From positions 1 to 64,000 of the forward strand of contig CALAOR010000020.1 in the NCBI GenBank assembly GCA_937889595.1: 64,000 nucleotides of DNA, given 5' to 3'. This stretch comes from an uncultured bacterium (GTDB lineage: Bacteria; Oederibacteriota; PGYV01; Palsa-1178). The notes beneath the pieces were generated by a model. It searched no databases. It saw only the letters and a program-made list of their open reading frames with translations, and was not told the origin of the DNA. The position numbers and the translations under genes are program-made. Positions 43,956 through 51,835 of this stretch are shown one piece after another. Position 1 is the first letter of the stretch, and the number at the start of each line of letters is the position of its first letter.

Positions 43956-44616
43956 TGCGCAGCCCGTCTATGAATTTTGTGCTGAACACATCCTCGCCGA
44001 GTATGTGTATTACATACGCGTCTATGGCCATGTTTATTTCCCTTATAACGTCATACTCCACATCAAGCTTTGCCGCGTCGGGGGACGACAGTATCATAAC
44101 GAACAGCTTTATGATCTCCCTGCTTATATGGTTGTCTTTTATATATTGCGCGTCCTTTACAAGGTCATAACCCGCGTATTTGAGTATCATGAGCTTGAAA
44201 TAACTCTCAATGTTCTCTATGTTCGAATACGTATTGGATTCGACTATATCCAGGATCTGCTTTGCCGCGTCATATAGTTCTTCGTGCGGGTCCTCTATCT
44301 CTGTGAATTTATTCAGCAGTTCCACAACCAGGTAGCAAAAACCGATCTTGCGTAGCGAGTTGCGCATGTTCTGGAACATTTTCACGGGTTTGGCGGCGAT
44401 TAAGGTGAAATATTTTGAGTCTTTTTTTGATTTTATAAGATGGTATTCATTAACGGAAAAAAGTTCAAGCATCGTATTCAGTTTGCTCTCAAGTTTCCTT
44501 GTCCCTTTGGAAGTGACCATCACCTTGCCAAGACCGCGCGTGAAAATGTAAGTGATGTCGTTTTTCTCGCCCGACCTTTGCTTTTTTAATACTATGCCTT
44601 CTGTTTTAAGTTCCAT
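43939..44616 (-). CDS. recO: DNA repair protein RecO
   Basis: 225 aa. The N-terminal OB fold (LKTEGIVLKKQRSGEKNDITYIFTRGLGKVMVTSKG) and helical C-terminal domain (CYLVVELLNKFTEIEDPHEELY) are typical of RecO, which loads RecA on SSB-coated DNA with RecF and RecR. The protein is a little short and the four-Cys zinc site present in many RecO proteins is missing. It is upstream of the NlpC lipoprotein gene and 15 bases downstream of a small membrane protein gene. Confidence 0.86.
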   Translation of the reverse strand: MELKTEGIVLKKQRSGEKNDITYIFTRGLGKVMVTSKGTRKLESKLNTMLELFSVNEYHLIKSKKDSKYFTLIAAKPVKMFQNMRNSLRKIGFCYLVVELLNKFTEIEDPHEELYDAAKQILDIVESNTYSNIENIESYFKLMILKYAGYDLVKDAQYIKDNHISREIIKLFVMILSSPDAAKLDVEYDVIREINMAIDAYVIHILGEDVFSTKFIDGLRNDQKK

Positions 44617-44631
44617 TATAAACTCCGGTTT

Positions 44632-45036
44632 TTAATAATATCCCTCACCCAGGTTAAGTCCTCCCGCAGCGCCGCCTATGGCCGCGCCGGTTATCAGGAC
44701 AAGAACAAAAAACAGCAACATAACCGCAATGCCTATGAACATCATGATAAAACATTTTTTTCCGAAATTTTTGGCAGCAGGTTCGGATTGGGAGTAAAAA
44801 ATAACGCCAAACAGAAAACCCGCTATGGGTGTCAGCGAAACCAGATAGCTGAGTATCTTAAGCAGGCCTGAAGGCGGCAATATAGACGGCTTTGCGGCCA
44901 CCGGAGTTAAAATGGCGCAGTTCTCGCAATAATGCCTGTTTTCACGGACCAGGCCCTTATTTTCCGGTATGAATACCCCGCAGTTAACGCATACAGCCGT
45001 GTACTTGATCTGTGGTTCTACAATTTTTTTTGCCAT
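44632..45036 (-). CDS. Small zinc-ribbon membrane protein
   Basis: 134 aa from the ATG with AAGGGAG upstream. Two Cys pairs (CVNCG and CENCA) form a probable zinc ribbon near the N-terminus, followed by three hydrophobic segments (ILSYLVSLTPIAGFLFGVIF, then a long one around IMMFIGIAVMLLFFVLVL, with a Gly/Ala-rich tail GAAIGGAAGGLNLGEGYY). Function unknown; such ribbon plus membrane proteins are common and poorly studied. Confidence 0.72.
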   Translation of the reverse strand: MAKKIVEPQIKYTAVCVNCGVFIPENKGLVRENRHYCENCAILTPVAAKPSILPPSGLLKILSYLVSLTPIAGFLFGVIFYSQSEPAAKNFGKKCFIMMFIGIAVMLLFFVLVLITGAAIGGAAGGLNLGEGYY

Positions 45037-45068
45037 TTTAATACTCCCTTCACAATTTAAGGTTCCAA

Positions 45069-45104
45069 ACCCCGCGGCGGGCGGACACATAGGTCCGCCC
45101 CTAC
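45069..45104 (-). repeat. REP-like hairpin with GTAG foot
   Basis: On the minus strand GTAGGGGCGGACC opens a hairpin whose arms GGGCGGAC/GTCCGCCC pair around ACATAG. It lies between the alkyltransferase and zinc-ribbon genes. Confidence 0.6.
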
Positions 45105-45137
45105 GGAATACAACACTTACGGCATTCAGATTCCAGC

Positions 45138-45635
45138 TTAAACAGTTTCCTTTATGCAGCTATTTTTTTCCAATTCCAGCAATTTCTTTTTCCATTTAAC
45201 CCCGTACCCAAACCCGCCAATACTCTTATCCGACTTTATTACCCTGTGGCACGGTATAATCACCGGTATTGGGTTGGATCCTAATGCATTGCCTGCCGCC
45301 CTTGACTTGCCTTGGCCCACCCATTTATATGAGTTTGTCTCACCGTAGGGTATTTTGCAGGTTCTTTTAAGCACCATGCGGGTAAAAGGCTTTAAAGAAC
45401 TTATGTCGCAATTAACGCCTGAAAAACTTACTTTTTCACCGTCAAAATATCTCTGTAAAATTTTTGCCGCTTTGGCCAGGACTTTTGAATTGGCGGGCCT
45501 GGCGCCGGGATATTTACCGCGTATGCCATTTAATACCCCGGATCTCTTATTAGGCAGGAACAGCGCTATAATGCCGGTTTTTTCAGAAACCAGGCCCGCG
45601 TACCCGTTGCCCGCCTTGAAAATATAATAAAACAT
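45138..45635 (-). CDS. ogt: Methylated-DNA-[protein]-cysteine S-methyltransferase
   Basis: 165 aa. The C-terminal domain contains the acceptor Cys129 in VIIPCHRVI, the helix-turn-helix phrase IPYGETNSYKWVGQG and SRAAGNALGSNPIP, all diagnostic of O6-alkylguanine-DNA alkyltransferases. The N-terminal domain is divergent, as usual. It repairs O6-methylguanine by a one-time transfer to itself. The start is 5 bases after the lemA stop, with a GAGG sequence inside lemA as the nearest ribosome site. Confidence 0.92.
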   Translation of the reverse strand: MFYYIFKAGNGYAGLVSEKTGIIALFLPNKRSGVLNGIRGKYPGARPANSKVLAKAAKILQRYFDGEKVSFSGVNCDISSLKPFTRMVLKRTCKIPYGETNSYKWVGQGKSRAAGNALGSNPIPVIIPCHRVIKSDKSIGGFGYGVKWKKKLLELEKNSCIKETV

Positions 45636-45640
45636 TTTAC

Positions 45641-46207
45641 TTAAAACTTTACCTCGGGCACTGTTTTTGCCTTTTCTTCCGCCTTGAAGTAAACTTCTTT
45701 CTGCTTGAACCCGTACATACCGGCTATCATGTTCGCCGGGAATCTCCTGACAGTGATGTTATATGCCTGAACCACTTCGTTGTATCTCATTCTTTCCACG
45801 GCTATCCTGTTCTCGGTTCCCGCGAGCTCGTCCTGCAGGGCCATGAAGTTCTCATTCGCCTTAAGCTGCGGGTAGTTCTCGGCTATCGCGAGCAGCCTTC
45901 CTATTGCCGTGTCCATGGCTCCGGCCGCTTTTGCCTTGTCGTCTATGGTTTTGGCCCCGAGCAATGCAGCGCGCGCGTTTGCCACATTCTCAAATATCTC
46001 TTTTTCATGTTTGGCGTACCCTTTTACAGTGTTTACCAGGTTGGGGATCAGGTCTGACCTGCGCTGCAGAACGTTCTCAACCTGCGCCCATGACGCCTTT
46101 ATGCTTTCATCAAAGTTGACCAGCTTGTTGTAAGTGGAAATAAAAACTCCGGCAATAAGCAAAACCAATATCCCTATCCCGATCAGTACTTTCATTCCGG
46201 TTTTCAT
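45641..46207 (-). CDS. lemA: LemA family protein
   Basis: 188 aa. An N-terminal membrane span (VLIGIGILVLLIAGVFISTY) leads into helical LemA repeats with the family phrases SWAQVENVLQRRSDLIPNLVNTVKGYA, IAENYPQLKANENFMALQDEL, and YNEVVQAYN. LemA proteins are membrane-anchored helical bundles, often genetically linked to TPM-domain proteins, as here. AGGAGG lies before ATG. Role likely in envelope maintenance; no enzyme activity expected. Confidence 0.92.
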   Translation of the reverse strand: MKTGMKVLIGIGILVLLIAGVFISTYNKLVNFDESIKASWAQVENVLQRRSDLIPNLVNTVKGYAKHEKEIFENVANARAALLGAKTIDDKAKAAGAMDTAIGRLLAIAENYPQLKANENFMALQDELAGTENRIAVERMRYNEVVQAYNITVRRFPANMIAGMYGFKQKEVYFKAEEKAKTVPEVKF

Positions 46208-46241
46208 CTTTCTCTTCCTCCTGTTTTATTTTAAATTTATT

Positions 46242-46943
46242 TTACTTTTTATCTATTATATCAGCCATGCGGTCTATCTCACCCATGTACCTCGTAAAAA
46301 CGCCCTCGATCTCGGAATTTTTTATGTCCGCTCTCTGCTCTTTTACCGACAGTATCAGCCTGAACAGGTCCTTGTCCAGTTTTAAAGCCGCCGGGGCCGC
46401 GTCAAATATTTCACTCTTTCTTGCAGGGGCGCGTTTGCCGTATAAACGGATGACCCCTTTCAAAAGAGCGGAAAAAGTCGATATTGAACGGATGAGCAGG
46501 CGCTTTATCTTCCCGGGATTACCGCCCGTCAATATGAACGACTGCCTTAAACGGATAAGCTTGCTTTTAAGCTCCCTTTCGATTTCCAGCCTCAGGTTCT
46601 TAGGCGAGATTTTCATGTTCTTAAAAACATCCGTGCCAAAGAGCATCACGTGGTTTTCTTTTATGTCAAGGAACTCCAGGGGAAACACATCCTGGGACGC
46701 CATCATGCTGTCGAGGGTAAATATCATGGGTATTGGCTGCCCCTTTTTAACCCAGGCATCCACCGGTCTGGTTATCATTTTAAGGGTCCCGGCATCTATG
46801 GCTCCCATGACCATAAGCGTGTTATAATCCGAATATTTGTAAACTTCCCCGGTGGCTCCTGAACCATATACGATGAATGATTTAAGGTTATCACCCAGGG
46901 CCTTTTTTATCTGTTCCATAAACCGCACTACGTTTTTATCCAT
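46242..46943 (-). CDS. Nucleotidyltransferase-fold protein with altered catalytic motif
   Basis: 233 aa. The N-terminus is a nucleotidyltransferase-like fold (YGSGATGEVYKYSDYNTLMVM), but the GSX10DXD motif reads D39-X-N41, so one metal ligand is changed and activity is doubtful. The C-terminal half is helical (LRLEIERELKSKLIRLRQSFILTGG, ALLKGVIRLYGK), as in families with a HEPN-like or kanamycin-nucleotidyltransferase C-domain. AAGGAGG lies before ATG. It lies between the LemA and TPM genes and probably acts with them, function unknown. Confidence 0.72.
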   Translation of the reverse strand: MDKNVVRFMEQIKKALGDNLKSFIVYGSGATGEVYKYSDYNTLMVMGAIDAGTLKMITRPVDAWVKKGQPIPMIFTLDSMMASQDVFPLEFLDIKENHVMLFGTDVFKNMKISPKNLRLEIERELKSKLIRLRQSFILTGGNPGKIKRLLIRSISTFSALLKGVIRLYGKRAPARKSEIFDAAPAALKLDKDLFRLILSVKEQRADIKNSEIEGVFTRYMGEIDRMADIIDKK

Positions 46944-46964
46944 AGAACCTCCTTGAGTTCTTTA

Positions 46965-47060
46965 ATTACTAATTACTAATGACTAATTAAAAATTACTTC
47001 AAAACGCGTACTGTTGTCTAATGTTTAATTAGTCATTGGTAATTAGCAATTAGTAATTTC
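46965..47060. repeat. AT-rich inverted repeat of the TAATTAGT family
   Basis: Left arm (about 46968-46992) and right arm (about 47023-47055) are imperfect complements built of TAATTAGT/ACTAATTA units. The right arm TAATTAGTCATTGGTAATT closely matches 51801-51836. It fills the gap between the TPM and nucleotidyltransferase genes. Confidence 0.6.
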
Positions 47061-47073
47061 GCCCTATTAAGAC

Positions 47074-47838
47074 CTACCAACTGCCGCCTGCCCCGCCGCC
47101 GCCGCTGGAGCCGCCGCCAAAACCTCCGAATCCGCCGCCGCCGCCAAAACCGCCGCCGCCTCTGCCGCAGCCCCTTGAGCCCATTAATAAAAGCAGGAAC
47201 AGCCACGGATTTTTTATGAACAAAATAATCATGGCTATCATGAATATTGCCGAAAGTATCTTTTGTAAAAGCGTTGCTTTTCCCGGATACTGCGCGTCAG
47301 GCGGCGTGTATCCGCCTGTCAATTGCACCTTGTATTCCGCGGCTATCCTGTTTGCGACAGCGTATGTTCCGGCAAGTATGCCGCCGCCCATGTCGCCACT
47401 GCGGAAACGCGGCGCCATCTCATCCCGAAAAATAGCGCCCGCGACGCTGTCGGGAATTATTCCTTCGATCCCGTAGCCTGTTTCTATCCATATTTTACGC
47501 TCGTTTTTGGCTATAAGGATCATAACGCCGTTGTCTTTTCCCTTTTTGCCCACGCCCCAACTGGCAAACAGCCTGTTCGTAAAATCCCCGATATTCTCTT
47601 CCTCAAGGGACGTAATGGTAACAACCGCTATCTCAGCCGTGGTCTTTTCCTGAAGCTCGCCTATTATCGAAATGATCTTCTGCTTATTTGCGTCATCTAT
47701 GACCCCGGCAAAGTCGTTAACCCAGCCCGAGGGTTTAAACGAATCAACGGATAAGGCAAAAAGGTTAAATGCAACTGCGGTAAAAACCGTTGCAAACAAA
47801 GAAAATATGAATATCCTGTTAATTTTATGTTTAATCAT
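47074..47838 (-). CDS. TPM-domain protein (YgcG/TPM_phosphatase family)
   Basis: 254 aa. A signal peptide (about residues 1-29) precedes the TPM domain (VNDFAGVIDDANKQKIISIIGELQEKTTAEIAVVTI, DNGVMILIAKNERKIWIETGYGIEG, MAPRFRSGDMGGGILAG). A membrane span follows (ILSAIFMIAMIILFI), then a Gly-rich tail of about 40 residues ending GGGGAGGSW. TPM/YgcG proteins are periplasmic and partner with LemA, whose gene is downstream. The -10 box is so close to ATG that the transcript may lack a leader. Confidence 0.9.
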   Translation of the reverse strand: MIKHKINRIFIFSLFATVFTAVAFNLFALSVDSFKPSGWVNDFAGVIDDANKQKIISIIGELQEKTTAEIAVVTITSLEEENIGDFTNRLFASWGVGKKGKDNGVMILIAKNERKIWIETGYGIEGIIPDSVAGAIFRDEMAPRFRSGDMGGGILAGTYAVANRIAAEYKVQLTGGYTPPDAQYPGKATLLQKILSAIFMIAMIILFIKNPWLFLLLLMGSRGCGRGGGGFGGGGGFGGFGGGSSGGGGAGGSW

Positions 47839-47844
47839 GCGGAT

Positions 47845-47850
47845 ATTATA
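47845..47850 (-). promoter_or_regulatory. Extended -10 promoter immediately upstream of the TPM gene
   Basis: TATGCTATAAT on the minus strand (TGN-TATAAT extended -10) lies six bases before the ATG, and no ribosome site is present. The predicted start of transcription falls at or near the A of ATG. The rest of 47851-47984 shows nothing. Confidence 0.55.
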
Positions 47851-47984
47851 GCATAAATTGACGATTAATGAATATTAGTTTTTGTGAACAGTTTTTTGTC
47901 GCAACGGATTAATTTGATAATGTGGTTTTAAATGCGGGATTGTAAAGGGTGTTGGACCGCGGACCGACAGATATGTGCATGTTC

Positions 47985-49580
47985 TTACGCGTACGCTGTC
48001 CAGTCAATGTCAGGGAATAAGTTGTCTTTCCATTCCATCTCACTGAGGTAGACCGTGTCTATATTTCCCGACTTCAGCATCTCATAGAGCCTTGTAAAGC
48101 GGAATATGTGCTGGAGCGTTCTTTTCACGGCATACTCCACCATGGTCTTGGTCTGCATGATAAAGGCCCAGTCCGAGGACTGCGCCAGGAGTATTTCCCT
48201 TGCGGCCTGCTTTAAGGCCCGCTCTTCATCGGAAGTCCGCGGCTTGTACATGTATATGCCCGTCAGTTCCTTCATACGCGAATATGTCTTGTGCAGGTGC
48301 TTGTAGACCCAGTCATTTGACGCATTGAGCCAGTACTCGGCATAGCCTTTATATCCCCAGCTTGAAAACGTGGGGGTCACAACCTGGTTCTTCGGGAATT
48401 TTTCCAGGTACTCCGAAGGTGTGATCATCTTGAAAACGTTCTGGTCATAGAAAGTTTTTCTCATGAGATAATCTATAAATGAAGGGCCCTCGTACCACCA
48501 GTGCCCGAAAAGTTCCGCGTCATAAGGCGCGATGATTATGGGCTCGCGTTTCATGAGCCCCTTTAAGTGCTTGACCTGTTTTTCCCTGTTAAACATGAAA
48601 TTACCGGCGTGGGAAGCCGCTACCTGAATGGCTGCCTGCGGGTCATAAGGTTGCTTTGCCGACATGTCCGTTTTTCCGGTAATCCTGTAATACTTCAACC
48701 CGGTATTCATCCTGATGCCGCTTTCATGTATATAAGGTTTTATATAATCGTAATCCAGGTCATATCCGATATCCCGGTAGAATTCCCTGTAGTTGACGTC
48801 GCCCGGGTATCCTTCTTCGGCGCTCCATACCTGCTTGGAGGACTCCATGTCGCGCGCGAACGCAGCAACTCCGGAACGGCAGTAAACAGGCGCAAACACG
48901 CCGTACTTTGGCCTGGGTTTGCCGTATAATATGCCGTGGGTATCGACAAAGAAATATCTTATGCCGTATTTCCTCAGTATTTCATCATCTCCCGGATTAT
49001 ATCCGCACTCGGGGAGCCATATGCCGCGCGGCTTCCTTCCGATGTGCTGTGTGTAATGGTCGACCGCGATTTTTACCTGCGCATTCAGCGCGTTACGGTC
49101 CGGGGACAAAGGAAAAAATCCGTGTGTGGCGCCGCATGTTATTATTTCGAGCTTGCCCTGTTCCTGCACCTGCTTAAAGCCTTCCACCAGGTCTTTATTG
49201 TATTTTTCGCCGAATACATACCTGGCATTATAAAACTTCTCGCGGTACATGACGGCAGTGCGGTTAAAATGCGGTTCAAACTTAGTCCTTTGAACTTCCT
49301 TTTCGGCAAGTTCGATCATTTTATTGATATGCCTCATGTACCTGTCCTGAAGGAGCGGGTCCTTTAGCATGGACATGAGCGGCGGGGTGATCGACATGGT
49401 GATCCTGAAATCCACGCCGTCTTCTATGAGTTTATTATACACGTTAAGCAGCGGGATGTAGGTTTCTGTAATGGCCTCATACAGCCAGTATTCTTCCATG
49501 GGGTCGTTATATTCCGGGTGCCTTACAAATGGAAGATGAGCGTGCAGTACAAGCGCCAGATAGCCGTCAGGTTGATTCAT
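47985..49580 (-). CDS. GH57 1,4-alpha-glucan branching enzyme
   Basis: 531 aa. The GH57 barrel opens with LALVLHAHLPFVRHPEY (H13, H15). The nucleophile is Glu191 in GIWLPECGYNPG, and the acid/base Asp is in APYDAELFGHWWYEGP (about 353). A C-terminal DUF1957 helical domain completes the enzyme, which is the usual size for the family. It forms alpha-1,6 branches in glycogen-like glucan in the cytoplasm. The DUF4912 gene upstream ends 6 bases before its ATG, which lacks a strong ribosome site; translational coupling is likely. Confidence 0.93.
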   Translation of the reverse strand: MNQPDGYLALVLHAHLPFVRHPEYNDPMEEYWLYEAITETYIPLLNVYNKLIEDGVDFRITMSITPPLMSMLKDPLLQDRYMRHINKMIELAEKEVQRTKFEPHFNRTAVMYREKFYNARYVFGEKYNKDLVEGFKQVQEQGKLEIITCGATHGFFPLSPDRNALNAQVKIAVDHYTQHIGRKPRGIWLPECGYNPGDDEILRKYGIRYFFVDTHGILYGKPRPKYGVFAPVYCRSGVAAFARDMESSKQVWSAEEGYPGDVNYREFYRDIGYDLDYDYIKPYIHESGIRMNTGLKYYRITGKTDMSAKQPYDPQAAIQVAASHAGNFMFNREKQVKHLKGLMKREPIIIAPYDAELFGHWWYEGPSFIDYLMRKTFYDQNVFKMITPSEYLEKFPKNQVVTPTFSSWGYKGYAEYWLNASNDWVYKHLHKTYSRMKELTGIYMYKPRTSDEERALKQAAREILLAQSSDWAFIMQTKTMVEYAVKRTLQHIFRFTRLYEMLKSGNIDTVYLSEMEWKDNLFPDIDWTAYA

Positions 49581-49586
49581 ATATAT

Positions 49587-50735
49587 TTATTCCGTCTTCC
49601 TCTCCACGCTGATTTTGATGGTGATCGTTTCCGCCTTGTCGGATGATATTGCTTCAACAGGCAGGTTCATGACTCCGTTCGGAAGATGAAACCTCAGGGA
49701 AAACGACCCGTCCGGCCTTAAATCAACTTTCTCGCCTTTTACGGTCAGGCTCGCGTCGCTTTCCGTGTTTCCGTAAAGTATCAGTTCCGTGTCGGCATTA
49801 AGAAAAAACCCGCGTTTCTTTGCCGGTCCTCCGCCTGCGGGGCTTGAAAAACTGCTTACGCCGCCGGAAGACAGGTCGGACTGGAGCCTGTTTCTTACAC
49901 CCTCGGAACCTCCGATGCCTGTGCGGCCCCCTCCTCCGGATAACCTGAACAGTTCCTCAAAATCCTCGTCCACTATCATCCATTCTTCGTCGGTAAGCTG
50001 GGAAACATCATCGCTTGGGGCTATAACAACGTTGGACCTCGCGAGGAGGATGAATTTTCCCGATACGGTTTTGTAACCTATGTCAACTATATAGGACCTT
50101 CCTGCATCCCATACATTGATATACCAGTTTCCGGCCTCTCCGTTCACCTGTATGTCCATAAACTTGTGTGAATTGGAACCGTTAAAATTAACGTCTGTAA
50201 TGTCATAAACCCTCAGGATGAGGTCGTATTTTTCATTGATCGCTTTTGCCTTTGACTCCATGAGGCTTAAGGACATATCCCAGTATACATAGCACCAGTG
50301 CGGGTCGCGCGTCATGAGCACTATCTTATCGTCTGCGTATTTCTCGGGTATGGTCGTTTCATGCCTTACCTGGGGTATTTCGGGTTTCACTTTCACTTCA
50401 GTGTCTTCAGCTTCAACTTTTACGAATTTGGAAGCCACTATCTCTGTTTCGTCGGCATCGTCTTCCATGTTATGCACGGCCATATCTTTTATTTTTTTAA
50501 TTGCGGCCTTTTTTACAACTCTTTCCTTAACTGATGCCGAAGGTTCATAAGAAGCTGGTTTTCCGGTTTTAGGTATTATTTTTTTGACTTTTGCCGCTTT
50601 TTCAGGCTTGTCAACAGCGATTTTTTTGTCAACAGTCTTTTTTACAGCCGTCTTTTTCACTACCGCCTTCTTAACCTTAGGTTCCGTGTTCGGCGCCTTC
50701 TTGACGGATTTCTTTTTGGAATCTTTATCTGCCAC
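49587..50735 (-). CDS. DUF4912 protein with Lys-rich histone-like N-terminus
   Basis: 382 aa from a GTG with GGGG seven bases upstream. Residues 1-100 are an extremely basic low-complexity tail (VKKAVVKKTAVKKTVDKK and similar), like eukaryotic H1 or bacterial histone-like tails. Residues about 125-270 are DUF4912 (YADDKIVLMTRDPHWCYVYWDMS, VNGEAGNWYINVWDAGRSYIVDIGY). The C-terminal 80 form a beta sandwich (LNADTELILYGNTESDASLTVKG). DUF4912 often neighbours GH57 enzymes and is thought to bind glycans, so this may tether glycogen enzymes. The tail could bind DNA or polyphosphate, or simply be disordered. Confidence 0.82.
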   Translation of the reverse strand: MADKDSKKKSVKKAPNTEPKVKKAVVKKTAVKKTVDKKIAVDKPEKAAKVKKIIPKTGKPASYEPSASVKERVVKKAAIKKIKDMAVHNMEDDADETEIVASKFVKVEAEDTEVKVKPEIPQVRHETTIPEKYADDKIVLMTRDPHWCYVYWDMSLSLMESKAKAINEKYDLILRVYDITDVNFNGSNSHKFMDIQVNGEAGNWYINVWDAGRSYIVDIGYKTVSGKFILLARSNVVIAPSDDVSQLTDEEWMIVDEDFEELFRLSGGGGRTGIGGSEGVRNRLQSDLSSGGVSSFSSPAGGGPAKKRGFFLNADTELILYGNTESDASLTVKGEKVDLRPDGSFSLRFHLPNGVMNLPVEAISSDKAETITIKISVERKTE

Positions 50736-50840
50736 TTTAAATCCCCGCCTTTCAAAAATGAAATATTTATTTTGTATTGTAAAATCGTCATAATAAAACA
50801 ACAAAACCATTAAATTAAAATCGTATTAAAAATTGGCTGA

Positions 50841-51143
50841 TTACTGAGCAGGTCCTGTTCCTGGCATGGAATCGGCAAGGATCTGTATGAGGTCTTTGCC
50901 CGGCTTGAATTTTACGACTTTTTTAGGCGGTACGTCCACTTTTTCTCCGGTTTTAGGGTTGCGTGCAATCCTGCCTTTTCTTTCTTTGATGGAAAAAGAG
51001 CCAAGGCCGGTCAACGAAACTTTCTCGCTTGCTTTTAAAGCATCCTGCGAGATTTTAACAAAATGATCCAGTACTTTTTCAATGTCTTTTTTCGGTAATG
51101 CTACATTTTCTCCGATTTTGTCAACCATTTCGATTTTAGTCAT
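50841..51143 (-). CDS. HU-family DNA-binding protein
   Basis: 100 aa. KIEMVDKIGENVALPKKDIEKVLDHFV gives the helical dimer part, followed by the DNA-binding beta arm with GRIARNPKTGEKVDVPPKKVVKFKPGKDL, where the conserved RNP sits at the arm tip. A short tail (MPGTGPAQ) extends beyond the usual end. It is probably a main nucleoid protein. AAGGAGGG lies 11 bases before ATG and a good promoter lies upstream. Confidence 0.95.
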   Translation of the reverse strand: MTKIEMVDKIGENVALPKKDIEKVLDHFVKISQDALKASEKVSLTGLGSFSIKERKGRIARNPKTGEKVDVPPKKVVKFKPGKDLIQILADSMPGTGPAQ

Positions 51144-51177
51144 AGTTTTAAAATCCCTCCTTCATCATTTTTGTTAT

Positions 51178-51205
51178 ATTTTACAGGAAAATAATGAAAT
51201 GTCAA
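51178..51205 (-). promoter_or_regulatory. Sigma-70 promoter of the HU gene
   Basis: Perfect -35 TTGACA (51205-51200), 16-base spacer, -10 TAAAAT (51183-51178), on the minus strand, about 35 bases before the start codon. Confidence 0.65.
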
Positions 51206-51268
51206 GGTCATTTTTCCAAAAACGGCAAAAAACACAAGGAGTTGATAAATTAAAGCTGAATTATAAAT

Positions 51269-51757
51269 TCATAATTTTTTGTACCTTTTTTTTATTAATC
51301 CCGCCACATATGGCGGAACAAACTGGCCCACATTACCCCCATGAACAGCTATTTCCTTTACCGCGGAGGATGAAATATACAGGTATTTTTCGTCAGGCAT
51401 CATATATATAAGTTCTATATCATCGCCCATCATCTTCTTATTAAGCAGGGCAAGCTGGAACTCGTATTCAAAATCGGAAATGGCGCGCAGCCCTCTTATA
51501 ACCAGCCTTTTCTTTGCCTGTTTCATATAATCAACCAGCAGCCCGCTGTAGCAGTCAACTTTGACGCCTTTTAAACCTTTTATAACCTGCCTTATCATAT
51601 CCATACGTTCTTCAACGGAGAAAAACGGCGTTTTATGAAAACTTTCAGCAACCGCGACCGTCACTTCATCATACATTTTCGACGCGCGTTCGATAATATC
51701 CAGGTGTCCCTTAGTTATCGGGTCAAAAGTTCCCGGGTATACAACTTTGCGTTTCAT
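51269..51757 (-). CDS. coaD: Phosphopantetheine adenylyltransferase
   Basis: 162 aa, standard length. VYPGTFDPITKGHLDII contains the nucleotidyl-transfer TXXH-type motif; GLRAISDFEYEFQLALLN and YLYISSSAVKEIAVHGG are the other family signatures. It converts 4'-phosphopantetheine and ATP to dephospho-CoA. AGGAGG lies before ATG. It is usually next to rsmD; here rsmD is 12 kb away at the right edge. Confidence 0.96.
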   Translation of the reverse strand: MKRKVVYPGTFDPITKGHLDIIERASKMYDEVTVAVAESFHKTPFFSVEERMDMIRQVIKGLKGVKVDCYSGLLVDYMKQAKKRLVIRGLRAISDFEYEFQLALLNKKMMGDDIELIYMMPDEKYLYISSSAVKEIAVHGGNVGQFVPPYVAGLIKKRYKKL

Positions 51758-51792
51758 TTAAACCTCCTGATTTTGTGACTTTCAAACTGTGC

Positions 51793-51835
51793 CAATTGGC
51801 CGTAATTAGTCATTTGTAATTTGTAATCAGTAATT
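51793..51835. repeat. AT-rich TAATTAGT-family repeat
   Basis: TAATTAGTCATTTGTAATTTG and following bases match the right arm of the repeat at 46965-47060. It occupies the gap between folD and coaD, ending at the folD stop. Confidence 0.5.

Noticed and set aside
45036-45090. Longer N-terminus for the zinc-ribbon membrane protein
   Set aside because: The extension has no ribosome site and reaches into the GTAG hairpin spacer; the internal ATG has AAGGGAG at good spacing.
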